Shown: positions 37,400-46,604 of the stretch, piece after piece
Layout: the number at the start of each line of letters is the position of its first letter
Numbering within the stretch: the first letter of the stretch is position 1
Source: Alteripontixanthobacter muriae
GTDB taxonomy: Bacteria > Pseudomonadota > Alphaproteobacteria > Sphingomonadales > Sphingomonadaceae
Assembly: GCF_013336795.1 (NCBI RefSeq)
Contig: NZ_JAAFZT010000035.1
Span: 298,413-362,412 of the forward strand
Direction: 5' to 3'
Length of the DNA stretch: 64,000 nt
The notes under the pieces: model-generated
Databases searched by the model: none
Told to the model about the DNA's origin: nothing
Seen by the model: only the letters and a program-made list of their open reading frames with translations
Made by a program: the position numbers and the translations under genes

Positions 37400-40230
37400 C
37401 TCGGCCCGGTCCCGATGTCGATGCCCAGCGGCACGTCCAGCTTGATCGCGGGCAGGGCGGCTTCGGCCATTACCCGTTCGATGATCGGCCGCGCCGCGTC
37501 GGCATCCGCTTCCGGAACTTCGAACACCAGTTCGTCATGCACCTGCAGCAACATCCTGATGCCGCCATCTTCCCGCGCCAGTCCGGCATCGCGCAACGCT
37601 GGCATCATGCGAACCATCGCGCGCTTGATGATATCGGCGCTGGTGCCCTGAATGGGGGCGTTCACCGCAGCCCGCTCGGATCCGGCACGCTCGTTCGGGT
37701 TCTTGGACGAGATCCGCGGAAACCAGGTTTTCCTGCCGAACAGCGTTTCGGAATAGCCGTTCTCGCGCACCTGCTCCAGGGTGCGGACGATGTAGCGCTG
37801 GATGCCCGGGAACCGTTCGAAATAGCGGTCGATCATCGCCTGTGCCTCATCCGGCTCGACTTCAAGCCGGCCTGCGAGGCCCCAGCGCGATATGCCGTAG
37901 AGGATGGCGAAATTGATGGTCTTGGCCTGCGCACGGGTGTCCCGCGTGACTTCGCCAAACATCTCCTCCGCCGTCCTTGCGTGGATGTCCTGTCCTTGCT
38001 CGAACGCTTCTTTGAGAGCGGGAACATCGGCCATATGCGCCGCGAGTCGCAGCTCGATTTGTGAATAGTCCGCCGCCAGCAGCACATGGCCGGGTTCCGC
38101 AACAAAGGCTTCGCGGATCTGCCGCCCGATCTCGGTGCGGATGGGGATGTTCTGCAGATTGGGGTCAGTCGACGACAGCCGTCCCGTCTGCGCGCCGACT
38201 AGCGAATAGCAGGTATGCACCCGGCCGGTCTGCGGGTTGATGGCGGCCTGCAAAGCGTCTGTATAGGTGGATTTCAGTTTTGCCAGCTGCCGCCATTCGA
38301 GCACCTTGCCCGGCATTTCGGCCCCTTGTGCAGCGAGCTTCTCCAGCATCGTCTGATCGGTGGAATACTGGCCGCTCTTGCCTTTCCGCCCGCCCTTGTA
38401 GCCCATCTTGTCGAACAGGATGTCACCCAGCTGCTTGGGGCTGCCAATGGTGAATTCCTGACCCGCGATCTCGTGGATCTGCGTTTCCAGCTTCGTCAGT
38501 TCGGCTGCGAATTCGTCAGACAGTCCGGCCAGACGCGCGCGGTCCACCTTGATCCCTTCGCGCTCCATCGCAGCGACGACGGGAATCAGCGGGCGGTCGA
38601 TCCTCTCGTAGACGCGCGTTCCGCGCTCGGTTGCAAGGCGCGGTTTGAGGGTGCGATACAGGCGCAGCGTGACGTCGGCATCCTCCGCCGCATATTCGGT
38701 GGCCTTGTCGAGCGGCACCTCGCCGAAGGGAATGGCCTTTTTGCCGCTGCCGCAGATATCCTTGAAGGTGAGTGTGGTGTGACCGAGGTGGCGCTGCGCC
38801 AGTTCGTCCATGCCGTGCCCGCCGCCGATCCCGTCGAGCGAGCGTCCGGCATCAAGAGCGAAGCTCGTGATCATCGTATCCTCGAGAGGGCCAACGGCGA
38901 TGCCGTTCCGGGCAAGGATGTTGATGTCATATTTGATGTTCTGACCGATTTTCAGCACGGCATCGCTGGTCAGAAGCGGCTCCAGCGCAGTAAGTGCCTT
39001 GGCCTTGTCGATCTGCTTCGGCCTGTCGGAAAGCAGATCCGTGCCGCCGTGGCCGAGCGGTATGTAGCAGGCATCGTTCGGACCCAGCGCCATGCTGATT
39101 CCGGTGAGTTCCGCCTCCATCGCATCCAGCGCGCTGGTCTCGGTGTCGATCGCCACTTCCCGGGCAGCAAAGGCACGCTCGATCCAGACTTGCAGCGTTT
39201 CCATGTCCTGCACGCAGACGTATGCCGACCGGTCGACCGGCGGCATCTCGGGCGCAGGCTGACTTGCGCCTTCCTGGACGTCCTTACCCTTCGGGCTGCG
39301 TTTCGCCGGGTCCAGATCGGTTCGCCTGCCTGGGCTGCCCGACCCTGCATCCAGACGTTTCAGCAGGCTGAAGAAACCATGCACCTCGAGAAATTTCGCC
39401 AACGGCTCGTGTGGAACGCCATCCAGGGCAAATTTCTCCAGCGGAACTGGCAGTTCGCAATCTTCCTTCAGGGTGACGAGAACCCGGCTGAGTTCCGCCA
39501 TTTCGCGCCCTTCCAGCAGGCGCTCCTTCAGCTTGGAAGCCTTCATGTCCGGTGCGGCATCGAGCGCACCTGTCAGGGTTCCATGTTCCTGAATCAGCTT
39601 GGTCGCCGTTTTCGGGCCGACTCCGAAGATCCCGGGAATGTTGTCGACCGAATCACCCATAAGGGCGAGCACGTCGCCAACCAGCTCGGGCGCGACGCCG
39701 AATTTCTCCTCCACTTCTTCCGGCCCGATGCGCTGGTTCTTCATGGTGTCGAGCATGTCGATACAGCCGCCGCCGGTCCCGCATTTGCCGACGAGCTGCA
39801 TCAGGTCCTTGTCAGAAGAAACGATCGTGACATCCCAGCCCTGCCGCGTCGCTGCACGAGCATAGGAAGCTATAATGTCGTCGGCCTCGAGCCCGTCTTC
39901 CTCGATACAGGCGAGGCTGAAGGCGCGGGTCGCATCGCGGATGAGCGGGAATTGCGGCACGAGGTCTTCCGGCGGCGGCGGCCGGTGCGCCTTGTAATCG
40001 GGATAGATGTCGTTGCGGAACGACGTGCTGCCCTTGTCGAGTATGACCGCCAGATGGGTTGGTCCCGATGCCTTGTCGAGGTCTTCGGCCAGCTTCCACA
40101 GCATGGTGGTATAGCCATACACCGCGCCTACCGGCGTGCCTTCCGGATTGGTCAGCGGCGGCAGCCGGTGATACGCGCGAAAAATATAGGCCGATCCGTC
40201 GACCAGATAGAGATGCTGCTTGTCCGCCAT
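37381..40230 (-). CDS. polA: DNA polymerase I
   Basis: The 949-residue protein has the 5'-3' exonuclease domain (1 to about 290, LVDGSAYIFRAYH at the start), a 3'-5' proofreading domain (about 340-530) with its DxE metal site intact in AIDTETSALD, and the polymerase domain to the C-terminus. The polymerase shows DYSQIELR (motif A), the O-helix stretch RAQAKTINFAILYG and HDELVFEV (motif C). It fills repair gaps and removes RNA primers. It reads into the histidine kinase gene, whose start overlaps its stop. Confidence 0.97.
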   Translation of the reverse strand: MADKQHLYLVDGSAYIFRAYHRLPPLTNPEGTPVGAVYGYTTMLWKLAEDLDKASGPTHLAVILDKGSTSFRNDIYPDYKAHRPPPPEDLVPQFPLIRDATRAFSLACIEEDGLEADDIIASYARAATRQGWDVTIVSSDKDLMQLVGKCGTGGGCIDMLDTMKNQRIGPEEVEEKFGVAPELVGDVLALMGDSVDNIPGIFGVGPKTATKLIQEHGTLTGALDAAPDMKASKLKERLLEGREMAELSRVLVTLKEDCELPVPLEKFALDGVPHEPLAKFLEVHGFFSLLKRLDAGSGSPGRRTDLDPAKRSPKGKDVQEGASQPAPEMPPVDRSAYVCVQDMETLQVWIERAFAAREVAIDTETSALDAMEAELTGISMALGPNDACYIPLGHGGTDLLSDRPKQIDKAKALTALEPLLTSDAVLKIGQNIKYDINILARNGIAVGPLEDTMITSFALDAGRSLDGIGGGHGMDELAQRHLGHTTLTFKDICGSGKKAIPFGEVPLDKATEYAAEDADVTLRLYRTLKPRLATERGTRVYERIDRPLIPVVAAMEREGIKVDRARLAGLSDEFAAELTKLETQIHEIAGQEFTIGSPKQLGDILFDKMGYKGGRKGKSGQYSTDQTMLEKLAAQGAEMPGKVLEWRQLAKLKSTYTDALQAAINPQTGRVHTCYSLVGAQTGRLSSTDPNLQNIPIRTEIGRQIREAFVAEPGHVLLAADYSQIELRLAAHMADVPALKEAFEQGQDIHARTAEEMFGEVTRDTRAQAKTINFAILYGISRWGLAGRLEVEPDEAQAMIDRYFERFPGIQRYIVRTLEQVRENGYSETLFGRKTWFPRISSKNPNERAGSERAAVNAPIQGTSADIIKRAMVRMMPALRDAGLAREDGGIRMLLQVHDELVFEVPEADADAARPIIERVMAEAALPAIKLDVPLGIDIGTGPSWGAAH

Positions 40231-40318
40231 GCCTTCGCTTTAGCAGGGGACCGGGCGCAATCCAGCGGCATTTGCCACGGCCATGTTCAGCCAAGAGGCC
40301 TGAAAAATGCTAAAAAAA

Positions 40319-40356
40319 GGCAAAATGAGGCGCAATGTGACGATTTGCCCTTGCGC
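40319..40356 (+). other. Interleaved inverted repeats with H-type pseudoknot geometry
   Basis: GGCAAA (40319-40324) pairs with TTTGCC (40344-40349), and GCGCAA (40330-40335) pairs with TTGCGC (40351-40356). The two 6-bp stems interlock with connecting loops of 5, 8 and 1 bases, which is the geometry of an H-type pseudoknot. It lies 100-140 bp upstream of the small lipoprotein gene in the polA/lipoprotein divergent region. It may be operator sites and not RNA structure; chance is not excluded. Confidence 0.3.
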
Positions 40357-40457
40357 TGCCACAAACTCGCCATTATTTGAACATCACGAGGCCTGCTTTC
40401 GGGTTTCGCCAGCGCCTCTCCCACAGGTGGAGCGCTTGCTAATCAAGGATTTATTCT

Positions 40458-40742
40458 ATGCGTAAGATCATTTTCGCCGCTGCTGCTGCCGGTGCCGCTC
40501 TGTCGCTCTCCGCTTGCTCGGAAGGCACGGAAGAATCCGCTGAACTGACCACCGAAAACGCAATGGCCGATACCGAAGCCAATGTCGAAGCTCTCGGTGC
40601 GGAAACCGAAGCACTCGGCACCGAAGCTGCCATGGAAACCGAAGCCGCTGTTGACGGCGTCGCCATGGAAGCCGACACGGCCGCTGCTGAAGTCGAAGGC
40701 GACCTGCAGAACGAAACCACTGCCGAAGCGCAGATGGACTGA
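40458..40742 (+). CDS. Small acidic lipoprotein
   Basis: The 94-residue product has a lipoprotein signal with lipobox SLSAC (Cys20). The mature part is made almost only of Glu, Ala, Thr, Met, Val and Asp, with repeated E-T-E-A-like units, and is strongly acidic with no aromatic residues. It is likely an extended envelope-anchored polypeptide of unknown function. AAGGA is well placed before the ATG and a perfect terminator follows, so it is a monocistronic, probably well-expressed gene. A similar small acidic lipoprotein is encoded at 52060-52314. Confidence 0.8.
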   Translation: MRKIIFAAAAAGAALSLSACSEGTEESAELTTENAMADTEANVEALGAETEALGTEAAMETEAAVDGVAMEADTAAAEVEGDLQNETTAEAQMD

Positions 40743-40766
40743 TCGTTCGAACTCGTTTCGAATTGG

Positions 40767-40797
40767 AAAGGGCGGTGCCAATGGCACCGCCCTTTTT
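40767..40797 (+). terminator. Rho-independent terminator after the small acidic lipoprotein
   Basis: A perfect 13-bp stem (AAAGGGCGGTGCC / GGCACCGCCCTTT) closes on a 3-base AAT loop and is followed by T residues. It starts 24 bp after the stop codon. Confidence 0.9.
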
Positions 40798-40821
40798 CTT
40801 TGCTCAGCAGAAATCCGGAAG

Positions 40822-40842
40822 CCGGGCGTAATGGCCGCCCGG
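40822..40842 (-). terminator. Possible terminator of the beta-lactamase-like gene
   Basis: CCGGGCG/CGCCCGG form a 7-bp perfect stem with a 7-base loop just beyond the stop codon on the minus strand. The following bases are only modestly T-rich, so this is tentative. Confidence 0.35.
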
Positions 40843-40850
40843 TCCGCCGA

Positions 40851-41876
40851 TCAATAAGCTGCGGTAACCCAGTTCCGTCCGTCCGACTTGGCATAGCCGT
40901 CGTAAAGCGCCCGGGCGATCTCTGCGATCTTGCTTTCGCGCGCAGGCCGCGATCCCTGGCCCGTGACATAGATGGCGAGGGCGATTGCACGCCCGTCCGG
41001 GGTATGAATGATGCCGATGTCGCTGGAGGTGTTGTTCAACGAGCCTGTCTTGTGCTTCACCTGCGCGGAAGCGGGCAGCAGAGCAGGGATACGGCGCTTG
41101 CCTGTGCGGCACCGCTCCATTGCGCCGAGAATGACCCGGCGGCTTGAATTGTTCAGCCAGCGGCCCTGATAAAGGCCTGCCAGCAGTTTCGTCATCGTCG
41201 CCGGAGTGGCGCTGTCGCGGATGTCGACGGCTTTGGCAGGATCGATCTCCCCATCGTCTCGCACGAGAGTCGCGATGTCGCGGGTCAGGTTGAAGCCGTC
41301 GAGACCGGCCCTGCGTGCCCAGTCATTCACCTTTGCCGGGCCGCCGACCGCTGCCAGCAGGGCATCGGTTGCCGGATTGCTGCTACGCGTGATCATGATC
41401 TCGATGAGTTCCGAGGCCGCCATGCTCTGACCGCGGGTCACAGGGGCGACATCGCTCGAAAAAGCACGCGAGCGGACCGGGATCATGAGCGGAAAGCGGC
41501 TGTTCAGTGACCAGCGGCCTTGCTCCACCCCTTCCATAAAGGTTGCAGCGATCGCGATCTTGCTGGTGCTGGCCATGGGGAAGCTCTGATCACCAAGGAT
41601 CGAAATCTGCTGGCCGGACGCTAGATCCACTGCCGCCACACCGATCCTGCCGTCCTGCCCATCGGCAATCGCGGCGATTTGCCGTTCGAATGGCGAATCA
41701 TACCCGGCGGTGAAATCGCGCGGGGCGCGCTGTTCGGTGCCCAGAGTGGTATCGAACATCGCTTCGAGATTGACAGACGCGACGCGCTCCCGCGCCTGCG
41801 TCGCTGAGATTCCGGTCAGCGAGGCAGTGCCCAGTGCGAGTGCACCGAGCATGTTGGTGATTGTCTTCATTTTCAT
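40851..41876 (-). CDS. Class A beta-lactamase-like serine hydrolase
   Basis: The 341-residue protein has a signal peptide (about 1-28) and the class A/penicillin-binding fold motifs: SxxK as STSK (Ser103, Lys106), SxN as SSN (165-167) and KTG (276-278). The omega-loop region (about 198-223) does not show the ExxLN motif holding the deacylating Glu166 of true class A enzymes; it reads RDIATLVRDDGEIDPA before the conserved RDSATPATM. It could be a divergent beta-lactamase using another acid (for example Glu210), or a peptidoglycan-related hydrolase. Resistance should not be assumed. Confidence 0.8.
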   Translation of the reverse strand: MKMKTITNMLGALALGTASLTGISATQARERVASVNLEAMFDTTLGTEQRAPRDFTAGYDSPFERQIAAIADGQDGRIGVAAVDLASGQQISILGDQSFPMASTSKIAIAATFMEGVEQGRWSLNSRFPLMIPVRSRAFSSDVAPVTRGQSMAASELIEIMITRSSNPATDALLAAVGGPAKVNDWARRAGLDGFNLTRDIATLVRDDGEIDPAKAVDIRDSATPATMTKLLAGLYQGRWLNNSSRRVILGAMERCRTGKRRIPALLPASAQVKHKTGSLNNTSSDIGIIHTPDGRAIALAIYVTGQGSRPARESKIAEIARALYDGYAKSDGRNWVTAAY

Positions 41877-42032
41877 GCGCTTACCCTACCGCCCTCATGG
41901 TTTGCATTTCCTTAACAGAAGCAAAGGCTATCCCGGCAATGTGGCACGCAAAGGGCTGGCGCGGCAAGATGTTCCATGATCGGGACGAAATCGATCACCG
42001 CGCCAGTCGTAATCCTGATGTCGGCAAGTGAC

Positions 42033-42440
42033 CTATTCGGCGCTGATCGCCTTCTCGATGCGATCGGTCGTTTCGCCTGTCATGGTCTTGGCGATTTCGC
42101 CGCACAGCCTGTTCTTCAATTCGACATGGTAGTGCCGCCGCATTTCACCCAAGGTCTTGGGGTCGGCGATGACGAGCAGGTCGTCGATGTCGCCGGCAAT
42201 AGCCTTTGCATTCAACCATTCGGCCGCGGCCGCACCATGCGCAAGCTCGTTCAGATCGGTCGCTCCGGTCTGCTGGCTCGATTCGTCCTGATGCTTCACG
42301 CCGGCGCTGAAATTCGTGACTTCGAGCGAGGGCTTGGCTTCGTGCTGCAGTTTGGGTTCGAAGGGTTGTCCGTGATTGCGCATGACGAGGAAGCGTTCGC
42401 CATCGACGATTGCGACATGGGCCTTGTGCGGCAATTTCAT
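42033..42440 (-). CDS. Host attachment protein-like (eRF1-like fold) protein
   Basis: The 135-residue cytoplasmic-looking protein resembles the family annotated as proteins required for attachment to host cells. It has the N-terminal HVAIVDGERFLVMRN strand pattern and the C-terminal DDLLVIADPKTLGEMRRHYH segment with a conserved histidine pair. That family has an eRF1/Pelota-like fold, and the attachment role comes from one plant-associated system, so the name is not a proven function here. ATG at 42440 starts the conserved region. Confidence 0.75.
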   Translation of the reverse strand: MKLPHKAHVAIVDGERFLVMRNHGQPFEPKLQHEAKPSLEVTNFSAGVKHQDESSQQTGATDLNELAHGAAAAEWLNAKAIAGDIDDLLVIADPKTLGEMRRHYHVELKNRLCGEIAKTMTGETTDRIEKAISAE

Positions 42441-42515
42441 AAATTGGGGTCTCCGTCTGTTATGATACTGTTGCGACAACGGACGTACCTGCGAAATGTG
42501 CCGGAACTGCGCCGG

Positions 42516-43385
42516 TCAGGCAGTCTCGCGGGCAGATTGGGATAGCGCCGTTTCACTTGGCGAACGGGTCAGGTCGGTGCCTGCGACCTCGTCGGTGTGC
42601 ACTTCGAACCTGGCGAGCCGGGCCGAGCCGAAGGCGGTCGTCAATGCGGCATCCGTGGCATCACGCCCTCTCGCCATGACAATGCGCGCGATCCGCGGCG
42701 TGTTGTGCCGCGCATCGAAAGTGTACCACCGGCCATCCAGCCAGGCTTCGAACCAGGCGGAAAAATCCATGTGCGCGTCGATGGGATCGATACCGATGTC
42801 GCCGAGGTAGCCGGTGCAATAGCGCGCGGGAATGTTCGCGGCGCGGCAGAGGGTGATCGCCAGATGAGCGAAGTCGCGGCAGACCCCGTAGCGTTCGTCG
42901 AAAGCCGATCGGGCGGTATGGTCGGTGCTGGCCTTCATGTAATCGAACCTGATGCGTTCATGGGCCGCATCGACCAGCGCCTGTACCCGCGCCCAGCCGG
43001 GTTCGGCCTTGCGCGCGATCTCCCATGATTCATTTGCCAGTTTCGATACTTCGCAATAGCGGCTTGCCAGCAGGAACGGCAAAACCTCGTCGGGGAGATC
43101 CTCGATGTTCTGCTGCACGGCATCGGGGTTCACTTCATCGGGGGTGCCGGTATCTTCGATGACGAAATCGGTGCGCAAGGTAATGCCGCCCGCCGGTATG
43201 ATCAGGCGCGTGGCGACATTGCCGAAATTATCGATGAAGGTGCGATGCGGGACGTGCGGATCGGTCTGCAACACTTCGGGCGTGCGCAGGTCCTTTTGCC
43301 GTTCGGGCCGGACGTGCAGCAGGGCAAGCAGCGGCACCTCCGTATCTGTCTCGAAGCTGATGTCGAAGCCGGTGCGGATCAGCAT
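42516..43385 (-). CDS. Transglutaminase-like family protein (first of two)
   Basis: The 289-residue protein has an N-terminal beta-rich region and a transglutaminase-like cysteine-protease core. The catalytic Cys is in YGVCRDFAHLA, the His in the HMDFSAWFEAWL stretch and the Asp in WYTFDARHNT. No signal peptide is present. Its start overlaps the end of the next transglutaminase gene by 7 bp. Paired genes of this kind are widespread, and no defined substrate is known; peptidase or amide-hydrolase activity is the usual guess. Confidence 0.85.
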   Translation of the reverse strand: MLIRTGFDISFETDTEVPLLALLHVRPERQKDLRTPEVLQTDPHVPHRTFIDNFGNVATRLIIPAGGITLRTDFVIEDTGTPDEVNPDAVQQNIEDLPDEVLPFLLASRYCEVSKLANESWEIARKAEPGWARVQALVDAAHERIRFDYMKASTDHTARSAFDERYGVCRDFAHLAITLCRAANIPARYCTGYLGDIGIDPIDAHMDFSAWFEAWLDGRWYTFDARHNTPRIARIVMARGRDATDAALTTAFGSARLARFEVHTDEVAGTDLTRSPSETALSQSARETA

Positions 43386-44320
43386 GCGGCAGTTTCCTCG
43401 GTCGCATGGGCCGTGATCTGGCCGGTGGGATCAGTACCGCCAGTTGAAGCGACAAGATGCTTGATCTCGACCTCGACCTCCATGTCGATCTGGCTGCCCC
43501 GGACGCCCCGCCAGGTCCCCGACAAAGGCGTCGCCTGCACAGGATCGCGGGCCACGGCTACGCGGACCAGCCCCTGATTTCCGACAATGCCATTGGTCGG
43601 GTCGAATTCGATCCAGCCGGAACCCGGCAGGAAGACGCGCAGCCACGCGTGGGTGGAATGGCCACCGATCCGCGCATCCGCTTCGCTCGGCTGATAGAGA
43701 TAGCCCGAAACGAAGCGCGCAGCGAAGCCCAGCGCCCGTACCGCTTCCATCATCAGGACGGCATAATCGCGGCAGGTTCCGCTGCGCGACTTCAGAGTGG
43801 TCGACGGTGGCTGAATGCCTTTGTCCTCGCGCCTGTTGTAATCGAACTCCGCCTTTATGCTGCGGGTCATCCCCGTCAGCAGGTCCAGAGTATCGGTACC
43901 GCCATCGGATTTGAGGAAGGACCGCGCCCAGCTGTCGAGCTTCCGGTCCTGATCGGGGTATTTGCGCTCGATTGATCGCAGCAGGTCGGGCATATCCTCC
44001 GCCGAATAGGTGAACGGATAGCGCGCTGCATAGGGTTCAACGGCGATTTCTTCAGGCGCGGTCGGCCGGTGGTCGACCTCTGCATGCCCGCGTATCTCCA
44101 GCATATCTGCGCGCTTGTCGAAACAGGCTATGGCGACGGCGTTGCCGAATACGTCCTGCAGCCAGCGCTGGGACGAGGGCGCCGGATCGATTTGCAGCGA
44201 CGCGATGAGCAGTCGCTGGTCGTAACTTTCACGCGGGCGCACCAGGATGCGATGCTCGCCGAAAGCCACGTCCCGGCGGTAACGATAACGGGTTACATGA
44301 TTGATCGAGACGGTCGGCAT
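43379..44320 (-). CDS. Transglutaminase-like family protein (second of two)
   Basis: The 313-residue protein begins with the Bact_transglu_N-type domain (about 1-80, INHVTRYRYRRDVAFGEHRILVRP) and has the catalytic triad residues in SGTCRDYAVLM (Cys), STHAWLRVFL (His) and WIEFDPTNG (Asp). It is upstream of and overlapping the first transglutaminase gene, so the pair is cotranscribed. The ATG at 44320 fits the domain start; a TTG at 44365 is a weaker option. Confidence 0.86.
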   Translation of the reverse strand: MPTVSINHVTRYRYRRDVAFGEHRILVRPRESYDQRLLIASLQIDPAPSSQRWLQDVFGNAVAIACFDKRADMLEIRGHAEVDHRPTAPEEIAVEPYAARYPFTYSAEDMPDLLRSIERKYPDQDRKLDSWARSFLKSDGGTDTLDLLTGMTRSIKAEFDYNRREDKGIQPPSTTLKSRSGTCRDYAVLMMEAVRALGFAARFVSGYLYQPSEADARIGGHSTHAWLRVFLPGSGWIEFDPTNGIVGNQGLVRVAVARDPVQATPLSGTWRGVRGSQIDMEVEVEIKHLVASTGGTDPTGQITAHATEETAAC

Positions 44321-44404
44321 CGGCTGGGCAAGATCCTCCGGCCACTCAACCTTTACGGGCTGCAAACGGGTCCGAGAAAAAGCGCGTGCACTTTCGCCAT
44401 CATG

Positions 44405-44437
44405 AAAAAGGGTCCGGAGGATTGCTCCCCCGGACCC
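44405..44437 (-). terminator. Rho-independent terminator after groEL
   Basis: On the minus strand an 8-bp stem GGGTCCGG/CCGGACCC with a partly paired loop is followed by five T residues. It is 29 bp beyond the groEL stop codon. Confidence 0.85.
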
Positions 44438-44465
44438 GCGTACGTTGGTCGTGAATGACGTGTGC

Positions 44466-46172
<1,707 letters not shown>

Positions 46173-46179
46173 TCAGGGC

Positions 46180-46467
46180 TCAGCCCATGATTCCCATGAT
46201 GTCGCTTTCCTTCATGATCAGCAGGTCTTCGCCGTCCAGCTTGACCTCGGTGCCCGACCACTTGCCGAACAGAACGCGGTCGCCCGCCTTCACGTCCAGC
46301 GGCGTGACCGTGCCGTCTTCGGCCTTGGCGCCCGAACCCACCGAGACGATTTCGCCTTCGCTGGGCTTTTCCTTGGCGCTGTCGGGGATGATGATGCCAC
46401 CGGCGGTCTTTTCGTCAGCTTCGATGCGACGGACCAGAACCCGGTCGTGCAGAGGGCGAAATGCCAT
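46180..46467 (-). CDS. groS: 10-kDa co-chaperonin GroES
   Basis: The 95-residue lid protein has the family start [12 protein letters not shown] and the mobile loop [17 protein letters not shown] (about 19-35) that contacts GroEL. AAGGAAGG lies just before the ATG. A perfect CIRCE-type inverted repeat lies 40 bp upstream of the start, so the operon is likely repressed by HrcA. Confidence 0.98.
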   Translation of the reverse strand: MAFRPLHDRVLVRRIEADEKTAGGIIIPDSAKEKPSEGEIVSVGSGAKAEDGTVTPLDVKAGDRVLFGKWSGTEVKLDGEDLLIMKESDIMGIMG

Positions 46468-46506
46468 ATCGTTGACCTTCCTTGCTTTGTTGAATGAATA
46501 TCAGCT

Positions 46507-46533
46507 TTGGCACTCTCGCCATGAGAGTGCCAA
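46507..46533. promoter_or_regulatory. CIRCE operator of groESL (HrcA site)
   Basis: TTGGCACTC and GAGTGCCAA are perfect 9-bp arms separated by exactly 9 bases, the CIRCE layout. The third base of each arm differs from the common TTAGCACTC form, symmetrically. It lies between groES and the upstream MATE gene. Confidence 0.9.
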
Positions 46534-46604
46534 CAGCAGGCATATGGTTGCGACCCACATGGGCGTCAACAGGGAAGAACCAAGATTTTTATCGCTGCGC
46601 CGTT

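Noticed and set aside
38215..40380. 721-residue plus-strand open frame opposite polA
   Set aside because: Composition and position show it to be an antisense shadow of polA.
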